Of a DNA stretch of 64,000 bases, positions 56,323 to 64,000 are shown piece after piece (the first letter of the stretch is position 1; the number at the start of each line of letters is the position of its first letter). Both the position numbers and the translations under genes were made by a program. The stretch lies in the NCBI RefSeq assembly GCF_012927645.1, contig NZ_JABBMT010000010.1, positions 62,001 through 126,000 on the forward strand, read 5' to 3'. The notes beneath the pieces were generated by a model. The model searched no databases. It saw only the letters and a program-made list of their open reading frames with translations, and was not told where the DNA came from. This DNA is from Pseudoalteromonas arctica (GTDB lineage Bacteria; Pseudomonadota; Gammaproteobacteria; Enterobacterales; Alteromonadaceae).

Positions 56323-59088
56323 ATGACTAAACTTGGTTTACGCGACTCAGTTTTAACGCTAACACTTATTCCCACAGTAATTATTGGATTACTACTTGGC
56401 GGCTATTTTACAATAAATCGTTACATTGAGCTTGATGAAATTTTATATCAACAAGGTGCAACTATCTCTGAGCCACTATCGATTGCCATTGAACAGCCAT
56501 TATTAGCAAAAAATAAACAGCTACTAAACCGTTTGATCAGCCATGCGCACAATAAGCACTCTCCAGCAATTAAAACCATCGCCATTTTTGATGAGCATAA
56601 TGAACTGGTGTTAACCAGTAACTATCACCGTGACTTTGATGATCTTCTGCATAGCGAGTACTTACAAGTAGGAAAAAACACCAGAGTACTCAGCAGTGAG
56701 TATCTGCTTACCTTTTTTACGCCGATCATTAATCACTCAACGTCAGACGCACAGTGGAAGAATGCAACGTTTCAAACCTCTATTGGCACTGTGGTTATTC
56801 AGCTCAACAAAGACCAAGCGATTATTGGCCAGCAACAAGCATTATTAGTCAGCGGCATTGTGATTATTTTAGCCTTAGTGTTGGCAGCTATTTTAGCCAT
56901 CCGACTTAGTCATATGTTTATAATCCCATTAAACAAGCTAGTACTGGCTACCGATAAATTAATCGAAGGGAAAAGAGAAACCGGTCTAACCGTGCCGATG
57001 ATGGGCGAATTTGAGTTATTACGCCAAGGGCTAAACACCATTTCTGATACTATGGTGATGCAAAAAGATGAAATGCAAAGGCACATAGATCAAGCAACTA
57101 GTGATTTACGCGAGTCGTTAGAATTATATGAAACACAGAATATTCAGCTCAGTATTGCTAAAACAGATGCTCAAGACGCCAACCGCGTAAAGTCTGACTT
57201 TTTAGCGAAAATGAGTCACGAACTGCGCACCCCCCTCAATGGTGTCATTGGCTTTACTCGTCAATTACATAAAACACCGCTTAATAAACACCAAAAAGAT
57301 TACCTCGATACCATCGAACTCTCAGCTAATAGCTTAATGACCATCATCAGCGATATTTTAGATTTCTCTAAACTTGAAGCGGGCGCTATGGAGCTTGAGT
57401 CAATTCAATTTCAACTGCGTGACACAATAAACGAAGTACTTACGCTACTGGCTCCCAGTGCCCATGAAAAGCAATTAGAGCTATCGATTTACATTAACTC
57501 ACTGGTGCCTGATAACATTACTGGTGATCCGACCCGCTTTAAGCAAATTTTGATCAACTTGATCAGTAATGCAATTAAGTTTACTGAGAAAGGCTCAATT
57601 AAAATTGATGTTGGCCATCGTTTACTTGATGAAGAACGTACCTCGGTGTTAGTGTCAGTAACCGATACAGGCGTTGGCATTCCGATGGATAAACAAGATG
57701 CCTTATTTACTCCTTTTGGCCAAGCAGATTCAAGCATTACCCGTAAGTTCGGCGGCACAGGGTTAGGTCTTATCATCACTAAACACATAGTTGAAACCAT
57801 GGGGGGCCGTATTACCTTAAACTCAGCACCAGGTAATGGCACCTGTTTCACCTTTAATGGTGTTTTTAGGCTACCAAGCCATATTTATAACAGTGACTTG
57901 CCAAGTAAACCTCTTGCAAATAAACGTATTTTATACCTAGAACCCCATGAACATACTCATAATGCGGTGCTCTCTTTATTAACTGAGTGGCAAACTCAGG
58001 TCACGGCGTGTTTTGACCAAGAAACCTTTTTAGAAGAATTAAACAAAGAGTTTAATTACGATATTTGTATTATTGGTCATGTTGCCGCAGTTGACGAAAT
58101 GCAACGCTTAAAAAGCTATATAAAAGCAGTGCGTGAATCGACTGACTACCTATACTTAATGCTCAATTCGGTGTCTCATAATATGCGCGAAGCGTATATT
58201 GGCTGTGGTGCAGATGCGTGTTTAAGTAAACCACTCAATCACCGCAAGCTTTGTGAAGTGCTTGCTGCACCGTACCGACTCGATCATCCCGTGCATAATA
58301 TTGCAGAAAGTAACGAGAAGTTATTACCGCTAAAAGTGTTAGTCGTTGATGATAATGATGCCAATTTAAAGTTAATTTGTACTTTGCTGGAAGAGCAGAT
58401 TGAAACTATCGATACCGCTCATAATGGCTCGCAAGCCTATAGTTTGAGCAAAAGCCATAAATACGACATTATCTTTATGGATATTCAAATGCCAATTATG
58501 GACGGTATTACCGCCTGTAAACTGATCCTAGAATCATCCTTAAACGAAGATACGCCAATTATTGCAGTCACAGCCCACGCCTTAGCAGGCGAGAAAGAGC
58601 AACTTATCACCGATGGCTTTAAAGGGTATTTAACTAAACCTATTGATGAAGATATGCTGAAACAAATTATCAGTGATCATAGTCCACAATCACCGCTACG
58701 ACGAGACAAAAATCGGAATGAGCTGGCTGCTATTGAGCCTCCTTTTGTAAGCTCCTCACTGGATTGGCCATTAGCACTGCAACGTGCCGGAGGTAAAAAC
58801 GAACTGGCGCTTGAAATGCTTAATATGTTGTTACTCAGTGTGCCAGAAACCCTGCGACTACTTAAAGAGGCAACCGCCAGCCAAGATTGCGAACATGTGC
58901 TCAGTATTATTCATAAATTTCACGGTGCTTGCTGTTACACTGGCGTACCCAAGCTCAAAGCACTCGCTGAAGCACTTGAAACCGCGTTAAAAGGTGATTG
59001 TGATTTAAGTTATATTGAGCCTGAGCTTTTTGAGCTACAAGACGAACTTGAAAACCTAATGACCGATGCCGGCTTAGCCGAGCATTAA
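56323..59088 (+). CDS. barA: Hybrid sensor histidine kinase BarA
   Basis: 921 residues. Two membrane helices (about 13-33 and 174-197) flank a periplasmic sensor; HAMP follows (about 195-250). The histidine kinase has His299 in SHELRTPLNGV and N/G boxes in the ATPase (NLISNAIKFTEKG; DTGVGIP; GGTGLGL). A degenerate receiver (about 535-645) precedes a good one with Asp720 in IIFMDIQMP. The Hpt domain has His864 in IIHKFHGACC. BarA phosphorylates UvrY, which drives Csr sRNAs that titrate CsrA, whose gene is about 1 kb away. Confidence 0.94.
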   Translation: MTKLGLRDSVLTLTLIPTVIIGLLLGGYFTINRYIELDEILYQQGATISEPLSIAIEQPLLAKNKQLLNRLISHAHNKHSPAIKTIAIFDEHNELVLTSNYHRDFDDLLHSEYLQVGKNTRVLSSEYLLTFFTPIINHSTSDAQWKNATFQTSIGTVVIQLNKDQAIIGQQQALLVSGIVIILALVLAAILAIRLSHMFIIPLNKLVLATDKLIEGKRETGLTVPMMGEFELLRQGLNTISDTMVMQKDEMQRHIDQATSDLRESLELYETQNIQLSIAKTDAQDANRVKSDFLAKMSHELRTPLNGVIGFTRQLHKTPLNKHQKDYLDTIELSANSLMTIISDILDFSKLEAGAMELESIQFQLRDTINEVLTLLAPSAHEKQLELSIYINSLVPDNITGDPTRFKQILINLISNAIKFTEKGSIKIDVGHRLLDEERTSVLVSVTDTGVGIPMDKQDALFTPFGQADSSITRKFGGTGLGLIITKHIVETMGGRITLNSAPGNGTCFTFNGVFRLPSHIYNSDLPSKPLANKRILYLEPHEHTHNAVLSLLTEWQTQVTACFDQETFLEELNKEFNYDICIIGHVAAVDEMQRLKSYIKAVRESTDYLYLMLNSVSHNMREAYIGCGADACLSKPLNHRKLCEVLAAPYRLDHPVHNIAESNEKLLPLKVLVVDDNDANLKLICTLLEEQIETIDTAHNGSQAYSLSKSHKYDIIFMDIQMPIMDGITACKLILESSLNEDTPIIAVTAHALAGEKEQLITDGFKGYLTKPIDEDMLKQIISDHSPQSPLRRDKNRNELAAIEPPFVSSSLDWPLALQRAGGKNELALEMLNMLLLSVPETLRLLKEATASQDCEHVLSIIHKFHGACCYTGVPKLKALAEALETALKGDCDLSYIEPELFELQDELENLMTDAGLAEH

Positions 59089-59108
59089 CGGCACGGGCGC
59101 TCAAGCGT

Positions 59109-59351
59109 TTAGCCCGATTTCAAGCTACTGATCTGCCATGTTACAGTGGCACTTTTTTGCACCAGTGCGACCTTAGCAATATCACTAACCATGTAATCGC
59201 CCGGCACATTTAGCCTTGTTAAGTTGCTCGATAAAGGCTGCTGACAATACGAGCAGGTATCACCGTGGATCACCAAAACAGGCTTTTTAACCTTACTCAC
59301 ACATAATAAAACAACTATATTAAGCTCCCATAGTAACAAACAAATGACCAT
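59109..59351 (-). CDS. Doubtful small ORF, 80 residues
   Basis: Only candidate in the 331-base gap between barA and the YcxB-like gene. It shows a hydrophobic N-terminus (about 3-18) and a CSYC pair, and its codon choice looks like neighbouring genes. There is no ribosome site before the ATG and the family is not recognised. It may be a remnant or not coding at all. Confidence 0.25.
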   Translation of the reverse strand: MVICLLLWELNIVVLLCVSKVKKPVLVIHGDTCSYCQQPLSSNLTRLNVPGDYMVSDIAKVALVQKSATVTWQISSLKSG

Positions 59352-59419
59352 TTAAAAGAACGGCTTTTTGCGACTAAGCTTGCTAAAATAACCGCACAGT
59401 CATCCTGAATTTGTAAATT

Positions 59420-59887
59420 ATGTCATTTAGTACCACTTATACATTAGATAAATCCTACTTTTACGAATGTTTTGATGAGTCTCTGCCTTACAGCACACAG
59501 GCAAAGCCGAAATATGTTTTTTTAGTATTATTGGTTAGTTTAGGACTTACAGCTATTTATTGGTTAGAAAAACACTATTTAGGAAATTTCTTGATCATGG
59601 CCGCAGTGCTCGAATGTGTTGCTTTTTATTATCGCAGGCCTTGGTGGGTAACACGGCAAATGCTTAGTCGCGCATCTGGCTCTGAGGCAACGTTAACTAT
59701 TGATAAAAACGGTTTTAAAAGCGAAAACCCACATAAAAGCTATCAGCTAGCATGGCAAGATATCGATGACGTAATTTTTACTGTTCGCGGTATTATTTTA
59801 AAAAGCCGTCGCGGCATGCAGTACATTTCAAATAGCGTGCTCAGTGATGAGATTATTGAGTACATAAAAAAAAGAGCCACTAAATAG
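59420..59887 (+). CDS. YcxB-like membrane protein
   Basis: 155 residues. Two adjacent membrane helices (about 31-51 and 54-72) with an N-terminal FxECFDES stretch and a C-terminal YcxB-like domain (SEATLTIDKNGFKSEN...AWQDIDDVIFTVRGIILKSRRGMQYI). Function of the family is unknown. Its last codons are part of the csrA terminator stem. It converges on csrA. Confidence 0.75.
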   Translation: MSFSTTYTLDKSYFYECFDESLPYSTQAKPKYVFLVLLVSLGLTAIYWLEKHYLGNFLIMAAVLECVAFYYRRPWWVTRQMLSRASGSEATLTIDKNGFKSENPHKSYQLAWQDIDDVIFTVRGIILKSRRGMQYISNSVLSDEIIEYIKKRATK

Positions 59888-59897
59888 TGGCTCTTTC
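59868..59897 (-). terminator. csrA terminator overlapping the YcxB-like coding end
   Basis: AAAGAGCCACTA (59871-59882) and TAGTGGCTCTTT (59885-59896) form a 12-bp stem with a 2-base loop. On the minus strand seven Ts follow, so it is strong for csrA. On the plus strand it includes the last codons and stop of the YcxB-like gene. Confidence 0.82.
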
Positions 59898-59913
59898 ATA
59901 TCAATTAAATTGA

Positions 59914-60105
59914 TTAAGCATTGCCCGGGTTCGGGTTAGACTTTTCAGCTTGAATACGCATGTAAATTTCTTCACGATGTACCGAAACGTCTTTAGGTGC
60001 ATTAACACCTATACGTACTTGATTTCCTTTAACACCTAGTACAGTGACTGTTACTTCGTCACCAATCATTAGGGTTTCACCTACTCGACGAGTTAGTATT
60101 AGCAT
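59914..60105 (-). CDS. csrA: Carbon storage regulator CsrA
   Basis: 63 residues. RNA-binding dimer that represses or stabilises mRNAs at GGA sites. [22 protein letters not shown] start, [14 protein letters not shown] and [11 protein letters not shown] are all present. Start at 60105 (GGAG about 8 bases upstream) matches the family; longer in-frame forms are not needed. alaS lies upstream on the same strand, the usual alaS-csrA order. Confidence 0.97.
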   Translation of the reverse strand: MLILTRRVGETLMIGDEVTVTVLGVKGNQVRIGVNAPKDVSVHREEIYMRIQAEKSNPNPGNA

Positions 60106-60585
60106 TCTCTTGCTCCCGTATTCCAATAAATTAAAAGATTCCGCGTTTATATCTTAAAGAAAATAAAGCCTAAAAGTAAGTAAAAACTCTAAATCGATTC
60201 ATTTTCTGCTAAAAAAACCTTTGCCATGCGCCCATCGCCAATTCTAAACCAGTTTCATCTATTCAAACTCATATTTTAATATTAGATATTAATTTAATAC
60301 CAGTTTACGTTAATCCATAAAAAAACACGCTTACAGCGCTAAGTCGTGATCCCATACTCACTGCCATAACAGGTTTTAGCAACACAGAAACCATAAAACT
60401 TCCTACCATTAATATAATGGTGATTATCGTTCAATACTTCAAGTCGCTGATAAAATATTTATAGTCAATTTAAACGTAAGTGCAGCATTGTATGTCTTTA
60501 GATGAAACCTCTGCAGACTTAATTGAATCTACAGAAGTTCTTGATAGAAAACAGACATCAACTATGAAATTGATGTCTATGCTAT
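60106..60585. other. alaS-csrA intergenic region
   Basis: About 480 AT-rich bases carrying the alaS terminator (60553-60578) and presumably one or more csrA promoters. A plus-strand ORF beginning here runs into alaS antisense and is not accepted. No csrB-like run of GGA loops was seen. Confidence 0.5.
60553..60578 (-). terminator. Terminator-like hairpin after alaS
   Basis: AGACATCAA and TTGATGTCT form a 9-bp stem with an 8-base loop just past the alaS stop. On the minus strand GTTTTCT follows, giving a weak T-run. Confidence 0.6.
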
Positions 60586-63186
60586 TTAAGTGCGCTCAGT
60601 TAACCAAGCGGTTACGCTATCAAGTGCTGCAGTTAAGTTTTGCGGCTCAGAGCCACCTGCTTGCGCCATATCAGGACGACCGCCGCCTTTACCACCAACT
60701 TGTGATGCCATATGATTTACCAGCTCACCGGCTTTCACTTTGTCAGTTAAGTCTTTCGTTACACCCGCGATTAGGCTTACTTTGTCGCCATCAGCCACAC
60801 CTAATGCAATAACACCTGAGCCAATCTTGTTTTTAAGGTCATCAACCATGCCGCGTAAGGCTTTTGATTCAGTACCTTCAACGTTTGCCACAAGTAACTT
60901 AACACCGTTAATTTCAACAATTGAATCAAGTAACGATGCACCCGCAGCACTGGCTAGCTTGTCGCTTAGCTGTGCTATTTGTTTTTCAAGACCTTTTGAC
61001 TTTTCAAGCAAGGCAGTTACTTTTTCAAGTACTGATGCGCTGTCGCCTTTAACAAGAGCCGCTACGTCGTTTAGGTGTTGCTCTTGCTCACTTACATAAG
61101 CAATTGCATCAGCACCCGTTACCGCTTCAATGCGACGTACACCGGCAGCAATACCGCTCTCAGAAATTATTTTGAATAAACCGATATCACCAGCACGGTT
61201 TACGTGAGTACCACCACACAATTCGATAGAGTAATCGCCAATAGTGACTACGCGAACTTCATCATCGTACTTCTCACCAAATAACGCCATTGCGCCTTTT
61301 TCTTTGGCAGCGTCAATGGCCATCAGTTCTGTGTTTAAAGCAAAGTTACGACGAATTTCGTTATTAACAACGCGCTCTATTTCACGTAGTTCAGCTTTCG
61401 TGACAGCTTCAAAATGCGAGAAGTCAAAACGTAAACGTTCAGGGTCTACTAGTGAGCCTTTTTGCGATACATGCTCGCCCAATAACTGACGTAATGCTTG
61501 GTGTAAAATATGCGTTGCTGTGTGATTATTTTTAACACGATCACGGCGCTCATTATCAATGTTAGCGTCAACTTTATCGTTCACACCAATGCGACCCATC
61601 ACTGTTCCGTGGTGCGCGAATGCATTACCAAGTTTAGTAGTGTTAGTAACTGTAAACTCACCACCAGCTACCGTTAATGTGCCGGTGTCGCCAACTTGAC
61701 CACCAGATTCCGCGTAAAATGGTGTGCGATCTAGTACCACAATGCCTTGTTGGCCATCTTCAAGTACTGATACAGCTTCACCTTGTGCGAACATTTCAAT
61801 CACAGTGCCGCTATAGTGCGTTGCGTCATAGCCTTTAAAGTCAGTGTGTTTATCAGACTTTAATTGCTGGTTATAGTCAGCACCAAACTTACCTGCTTGC
61901 TGTGCAGTTTTTCGCTGCACTGCCATACACTCTTGAAAGCCTTGCTCATCAATTGTCATAAAGCGTTCACGAGCCACGTCAGCGGTTAAATCAGCTGGGA
62001 AACCATAGGTGTCATATAATTTGAATACCAATTCACCTGGGATCACATCACCTGATAAATCAGTCAGGCTGTCTTCTAAAATAGCTAAACCACGCTCAAG
62101 CGTTTTGCCAAATTGCTCTTCTTCGATACGCAGTACTTTTTCGATGATTTCTTGCTGTTTTGCAAGTTCTGGATACGCTAGGCCCATTTGCTCGATTAAC
62201 GCAGCCACTAACTTATAGAAGAACGCCCCTTGTGCACCAAGCTTATTACCATGGCGAACTGCGCGACGAATGATACGGCGCAGCACATAACCACGGCCTT
62301 CGTTTGATGGCATTACCCCATCAGAAATCAAAAATGCACATGAACGAATATGATCAGCGACTACGCGTAATGACTTATCATCCATATCTTGCGCATTCGT
62401 CACTTCTGCCGCGGCCTTAATTAAACCTAGGAATAAATCGATTTCGTAGTTTGAATGCACGCCTTGTAAAATAGCAGCAATGCGCTCAAGACCCATGCCA
62501 GTATCAACAGACTGCTTAGGAAGCGGCTCCATAGTACCGTCGCTTTGACGGTTGTATTGCATGAATACAAGGTTCCAAATTTCAATGAAACGGTCGCCAT
62601 CTTCTTCAGGAGAGCCTGGAGGCCCGCCCCAAATATGTTCACCATGGTCATAAAAAATTTCCGAACATGGACCACACGGACCTGTATCACCCATTGACCA
62701 AAAGTTATCTGAAGTAGCAATACGAATAATGCGATCTTCAGGCAAACCAATTTCGTTAGCCCAATAACCAAATGCTTCTTCATCATCATGATAGATAGTA
62801 ACAAGCAGTTTTTCTTTCGGCAGTTTTACAACGTCAGTCAAAAACTGCCACGCAAACTTAATCGCGTCTTGTTTAAAGTAATCACCAAAGCTGAAGTTAC
62901 CTAGCATTTCGAAAAATGTATGGTGGCGCGCTGTGTAGCCTACATTTTCTAAATCATTATGCTTACCACCGGCACGCACACAACGTTGAGAGCTAGTTGC
63001 GCGGCTATAAGGGCGGCTTTCTGCGCCTAAAAATACATCTTTAAATTGCACCATGCCGGCATTATTAAATAATAATGTCGCATCGTTACCCGGAATAAGC
63101 GAGCTTGATGGAACAATTTGGTGTTGTTTAGAGGCAAAAAAGTCTAAAAACTGTTGCCTGATCTGTGCGGTTGTCATGTGCTGCAT
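60586..63186 (-). CDS. alaS: Alanyl-tRNA synthetase
   Basis: 866 residues (E. coli 876). Charges tRNA-Ala. The catalytic class II core is N-terminal ([32 protein letters not shown]). The editing domain zinc ligands are in [12 protein letters not shown] and [12 protein letters not shown]. The C-terminal oligomerisation domain ends with [15 protein letters not shown]. Start at 63186 gives [13 protein letters not shown]; an ATG at 63177 is closer to the E. coli start and cannot be excluded. Sits between recX and csrA, as in most gammaproteobacteria. Confidence 0.97.
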   Translation of the reverse strand: MQHMTTAQIRQQFLDFFASKQHQIVPSSSLIPGNDATLLFNNAGMVQFKDVFLGAESRPYSRATSSQRCVRAGGKHNDLENVGYTARHHTFFEMLGNFSFGDYFKQDAIKFAWQFLTDVVKLPKEKLLVTIYHDDEEAFGYWANEIGLPEDRIIRIATSDNFWSMGDTGPCGPCSEIFYDHGEHIWGGPPGSPEEDGDRFIEIWNLVFMQYNRQSDGTMEPLPKQSVDTGMGLERIAAILQGVHSNYEIDLFLGLIKAAAEVTNAQDMDDKSLRVVADHIRSCAFLISDGVMPSNEGRGYVLRRIIRRAVRHGNKLGAQGAFFYKLVAALIEQMGLAYPELAKQQEIIEKVLRIEEEQFGKTLERGLAILEDSLTDLSGDVIPGELVFKLYDTYGFPADLTADVARERFMTIDEQGFQECMAVQRKTAQQAGKFGADYNQQLKSDKHTDFKGYDATHYSGTVIEMFAQGEAVSVLEDGQQGIVVLDRTPFYAESGGQVGDTGTLTVAGGEFTVTNTTKLGNAFAHHGTVMGRIGVNDKVDANIDNERRDRVKNNHTATHILHQALRQLLGEHVSQKGSLVDPERLRFDFSHFEAVTKAELREIERVVNNEIRRNFALNTELMAIDAAKEKGAMALFGEKYDDEVRVVTIGDYSIELCGGTHVNRAGDIGLFKIISESGIAAGVRRIEAVTGADAIAYVSEQEQHLNDVAALVKGDSASVLEKVTALLEKSKGLEKQIAQLSDKLASAAGASLLDSIVEINGVKLLVANVEGTESKALRGMVDDLKNKIGSGVIALGVADGDKVSLIAGVTKDLTDKVKAGELVNHMASQVGGKGGGRPDMAQAGGSEPQNLTAALDSVTAWLTERT

Positions 63187-63205
63187 GTGAACGTCTCACC
63201 CATTT

Positions 63206-63670
63206 TTACTGTGCTTGCATTGCAAAATCTATTTGTTCGTAACTGAACCCTCGATACATTAAGTAGCGCACGCGCTTAGCTTTTTCTTTGTGATCGAAGT
63301 CGTCCTGTGAATTTGAATATTTCTTTAAATACGCATCCTGCGCTAACTCAAACCAATCAATTTCGAGTGATTCAATAACACTTTCTAACAGTGCTCGGTC
63401 AATCCTTTTCCCCATAGCTTCACTTTGAATGCGTTTTAAGCCATGTTTTTTAGCAATGTGGCGACGTACAAAACCTTCAACATAACGCTGCTCATTTATA
63501 AAATTGTGTTCTTCACACCAATCTAATAAAGCGTCGATAAATTCAGATGTCGCCTCTTTTTGCTGCAACTTTAGGATCAACTCACGACGCGAATATTCTT
63601 GTCGAGCGAGTAACCTAAGTACGTAATTCTTTAATTTTTTTTGTAGTGCTTCATCCATCTCATCAGCCAT
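63206..63670 (-). CDS. recX: Regulatory protein RecX
   Basis: 154 residues. Inhibits RecA filament growth. The three-helix RecX repeats show RLLARQEYSRRELILKL, FINEQRYVEGFVRRHIAKKHGLKRI and a C-terminal KRVRYLMYRGFSYEQI. The start at 63670 shares its A with the TGA stop of the membrane-protein gene upstream (TGATG), so the two are translationally coupled. recA itself is not in the window; in many relatives it directly precedes recX. Confidence 0.93.
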   Translation of the reverse strand: MADEMDEALQKKLKNYVLRLLARQEYSRRELILKLQQKEATSEFIDALLDWCEEHNFINEQRYVEGFVRRHIAKKHGLKRIQSEAMGKRIDRALLESVIESLEIDWFELAQDAYLKKYSNSQDDFDHKEKAKRVRYLMYRGFSYEQIDFAMQAQ

Positions 63671-64000
63671 CACGCGTCAAAACGACCGCTGTCATGATTA
63701 TGCTGCGGCGTATCTGGCTGGGTATCAGCAGGCGGTACAACCGGCATAAAAATAGCTTGATAAGAAACAAAAAAGCTAATGTAACAAATTGGCATTAAAA
63801 CCAACAGCGGTAAGAATGATAAGAACATTGAAAGCATCATCAAACCTGCTGCAATTGCCCCATATATACTCAATGGTGCCATGTTGTGGTAAAACACCAA
63901 CAGTGAGCTTTTAAGCACCTCAAAAATGCGTTTTTGCTGATTAAAATAAACCAATGGCACAGCATAAGAAAAAGCGGTTAAATAAAAAGATAACGCAATT
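63670..64000 (-). CDS. Membrane protein, C-terminal part (start outside window)
   Basis: The frame stays open to the window edge, so only the last about 110 residues are seen. Several hydrophobic helices and the repeated YAVPLVYF / SYQAIF style suggest a BPSS1780-type inner-membrane protein. The family call is tentative. Ends PDTPQHNHDSGRFDA. Confidence 0.55.
   Translation of the reverse strand, partial: IALSFYLTAFSYAVPLVYFNQQKRIFEVLKSSLLVFYHNMAPLSIYGAIAAGLMMLSMFLSFLPLLVLMPICYISFFVSYQAIFMPVVPPADTQPDTPQHNHDSGRFDA

Noticed and set aside
60106-60552. A csrB/csrC-like sRNA upstream of csrA
   Set aside because: No series of GGA-containing hairpins was seen.
60480-60812. Plus-strand ORF of 110 residues
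   Set aside because: Most of it is antisense to alaS, and it crosses the alaS terminator; no ribosome site.

Overview
The window looks like chromosomal DNA from a marine gammaproteobacterium of the Alteromonadales, most probably Pseudoalteromonas or a close relative. This rests on protein character (RppH, MutH, FabB, MnmC, RelA and BarA are close in sequence to their Escherichia and Vibrio counterparts), AT-rich intergenic DNA, and housekeeping gene order. The order fimV-asd-pdxB-fabB/mnmC, then rppH-ptsP-(TSUP)-lgt-thyA, then eno-pyrG-mazG-relA-rlmD/barA, then csrA-alaS-recX is a familiar gammaproteobacterial backbone. The genus is an inference; no 16S rRNA gene is present.

Layout. (1) 1-7,930: core genes fimV (cut by the window edge), asd, pdxB and fabB on the minus strand and mnmC on the plus strand, with a FabR-like operator between fabB and mnmC. 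(2) 8,078-27,624: a minus-strand cassette, read from high to low coordinates: a PRMT-like methyltransferase, a formyltransferase-fold protein, an unknown 161-residue protein, a phage-tail-collar (Mdp-like) protein and a 5,303-residue multidomain surface protein. The giant protein carries a signal peptide, Ig-like, beta-solenoid/RTX-like, Bap-type Ig, He_PIG, tandem-95, Calx-beta and choice-of-anchor-like domains, a GlyGly-CTERM-like tail, and then a second signal-peptide-like segment fused to an outer-membrane beta-barrel. A perfect FNR-type palindrome lies upstream of the cassette. (3) 28,235-32,430: accessory DNA holding a frameshifted HEAGH metallopeptidase-like gene, an unknown 265-residue protein, a homologue of the Microcystis viridis mannan-binding lectin MVL, a PD-(D/E)XK nuclease-like protein and an unknown partner gene. 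It lies on the 3' side of a tRNA-Arg(CCT) gene, which has two heptanucleotide arrays abutting its 5' end. (4) 33,207-40,935: three FlgO-like lipoproteins, a chaperone-usher-type pilus operon with two DUF4402 subunits, and a SPOR-like lipoprotein.

(5) 41,058-48,618: galU, thyA, lgt, a TSUP permease, a MITE-like element, ptsP and rppH (minus), then mutH (plus), with a small group of DnaA-box matches between rppH and mutH. (6) 48,732-59,088: eno, pyrG, mazG, relA and rlmD (minus), with barA divergent. (7) 59,109-64,000: a doubtful small ORF, a YcxB-like membrane protein, csrA, alaS, recX and the 3' part of a membrane protein gene.

How the genes relate. Most of the backbone is unlinked housekeeping: vitamin B6 and aspartate-family metabolism, unsaturated fatty-acid synthesis, tRNA wobble modification, lipoprotein maturation, the nitrogen PTS, mRNA decapping, mismatch repair, glycolysis, CTP and ppGpp metabolism. 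BarA and CsrA, the two ends of the Gac/Csr circuit, are both here. The accessory middle (8-40 kb) is dominated by surface and carbohydrate-recognition functions: giant adhesin, tail-collar protein, lectin, pili and FlgO-like lipoproteins. The best candidate for an undescribed system is the five-gene cassette of methyltransferase, formyltransferase, unknown protein, collar protein and giant adhesin-barrel fusion.
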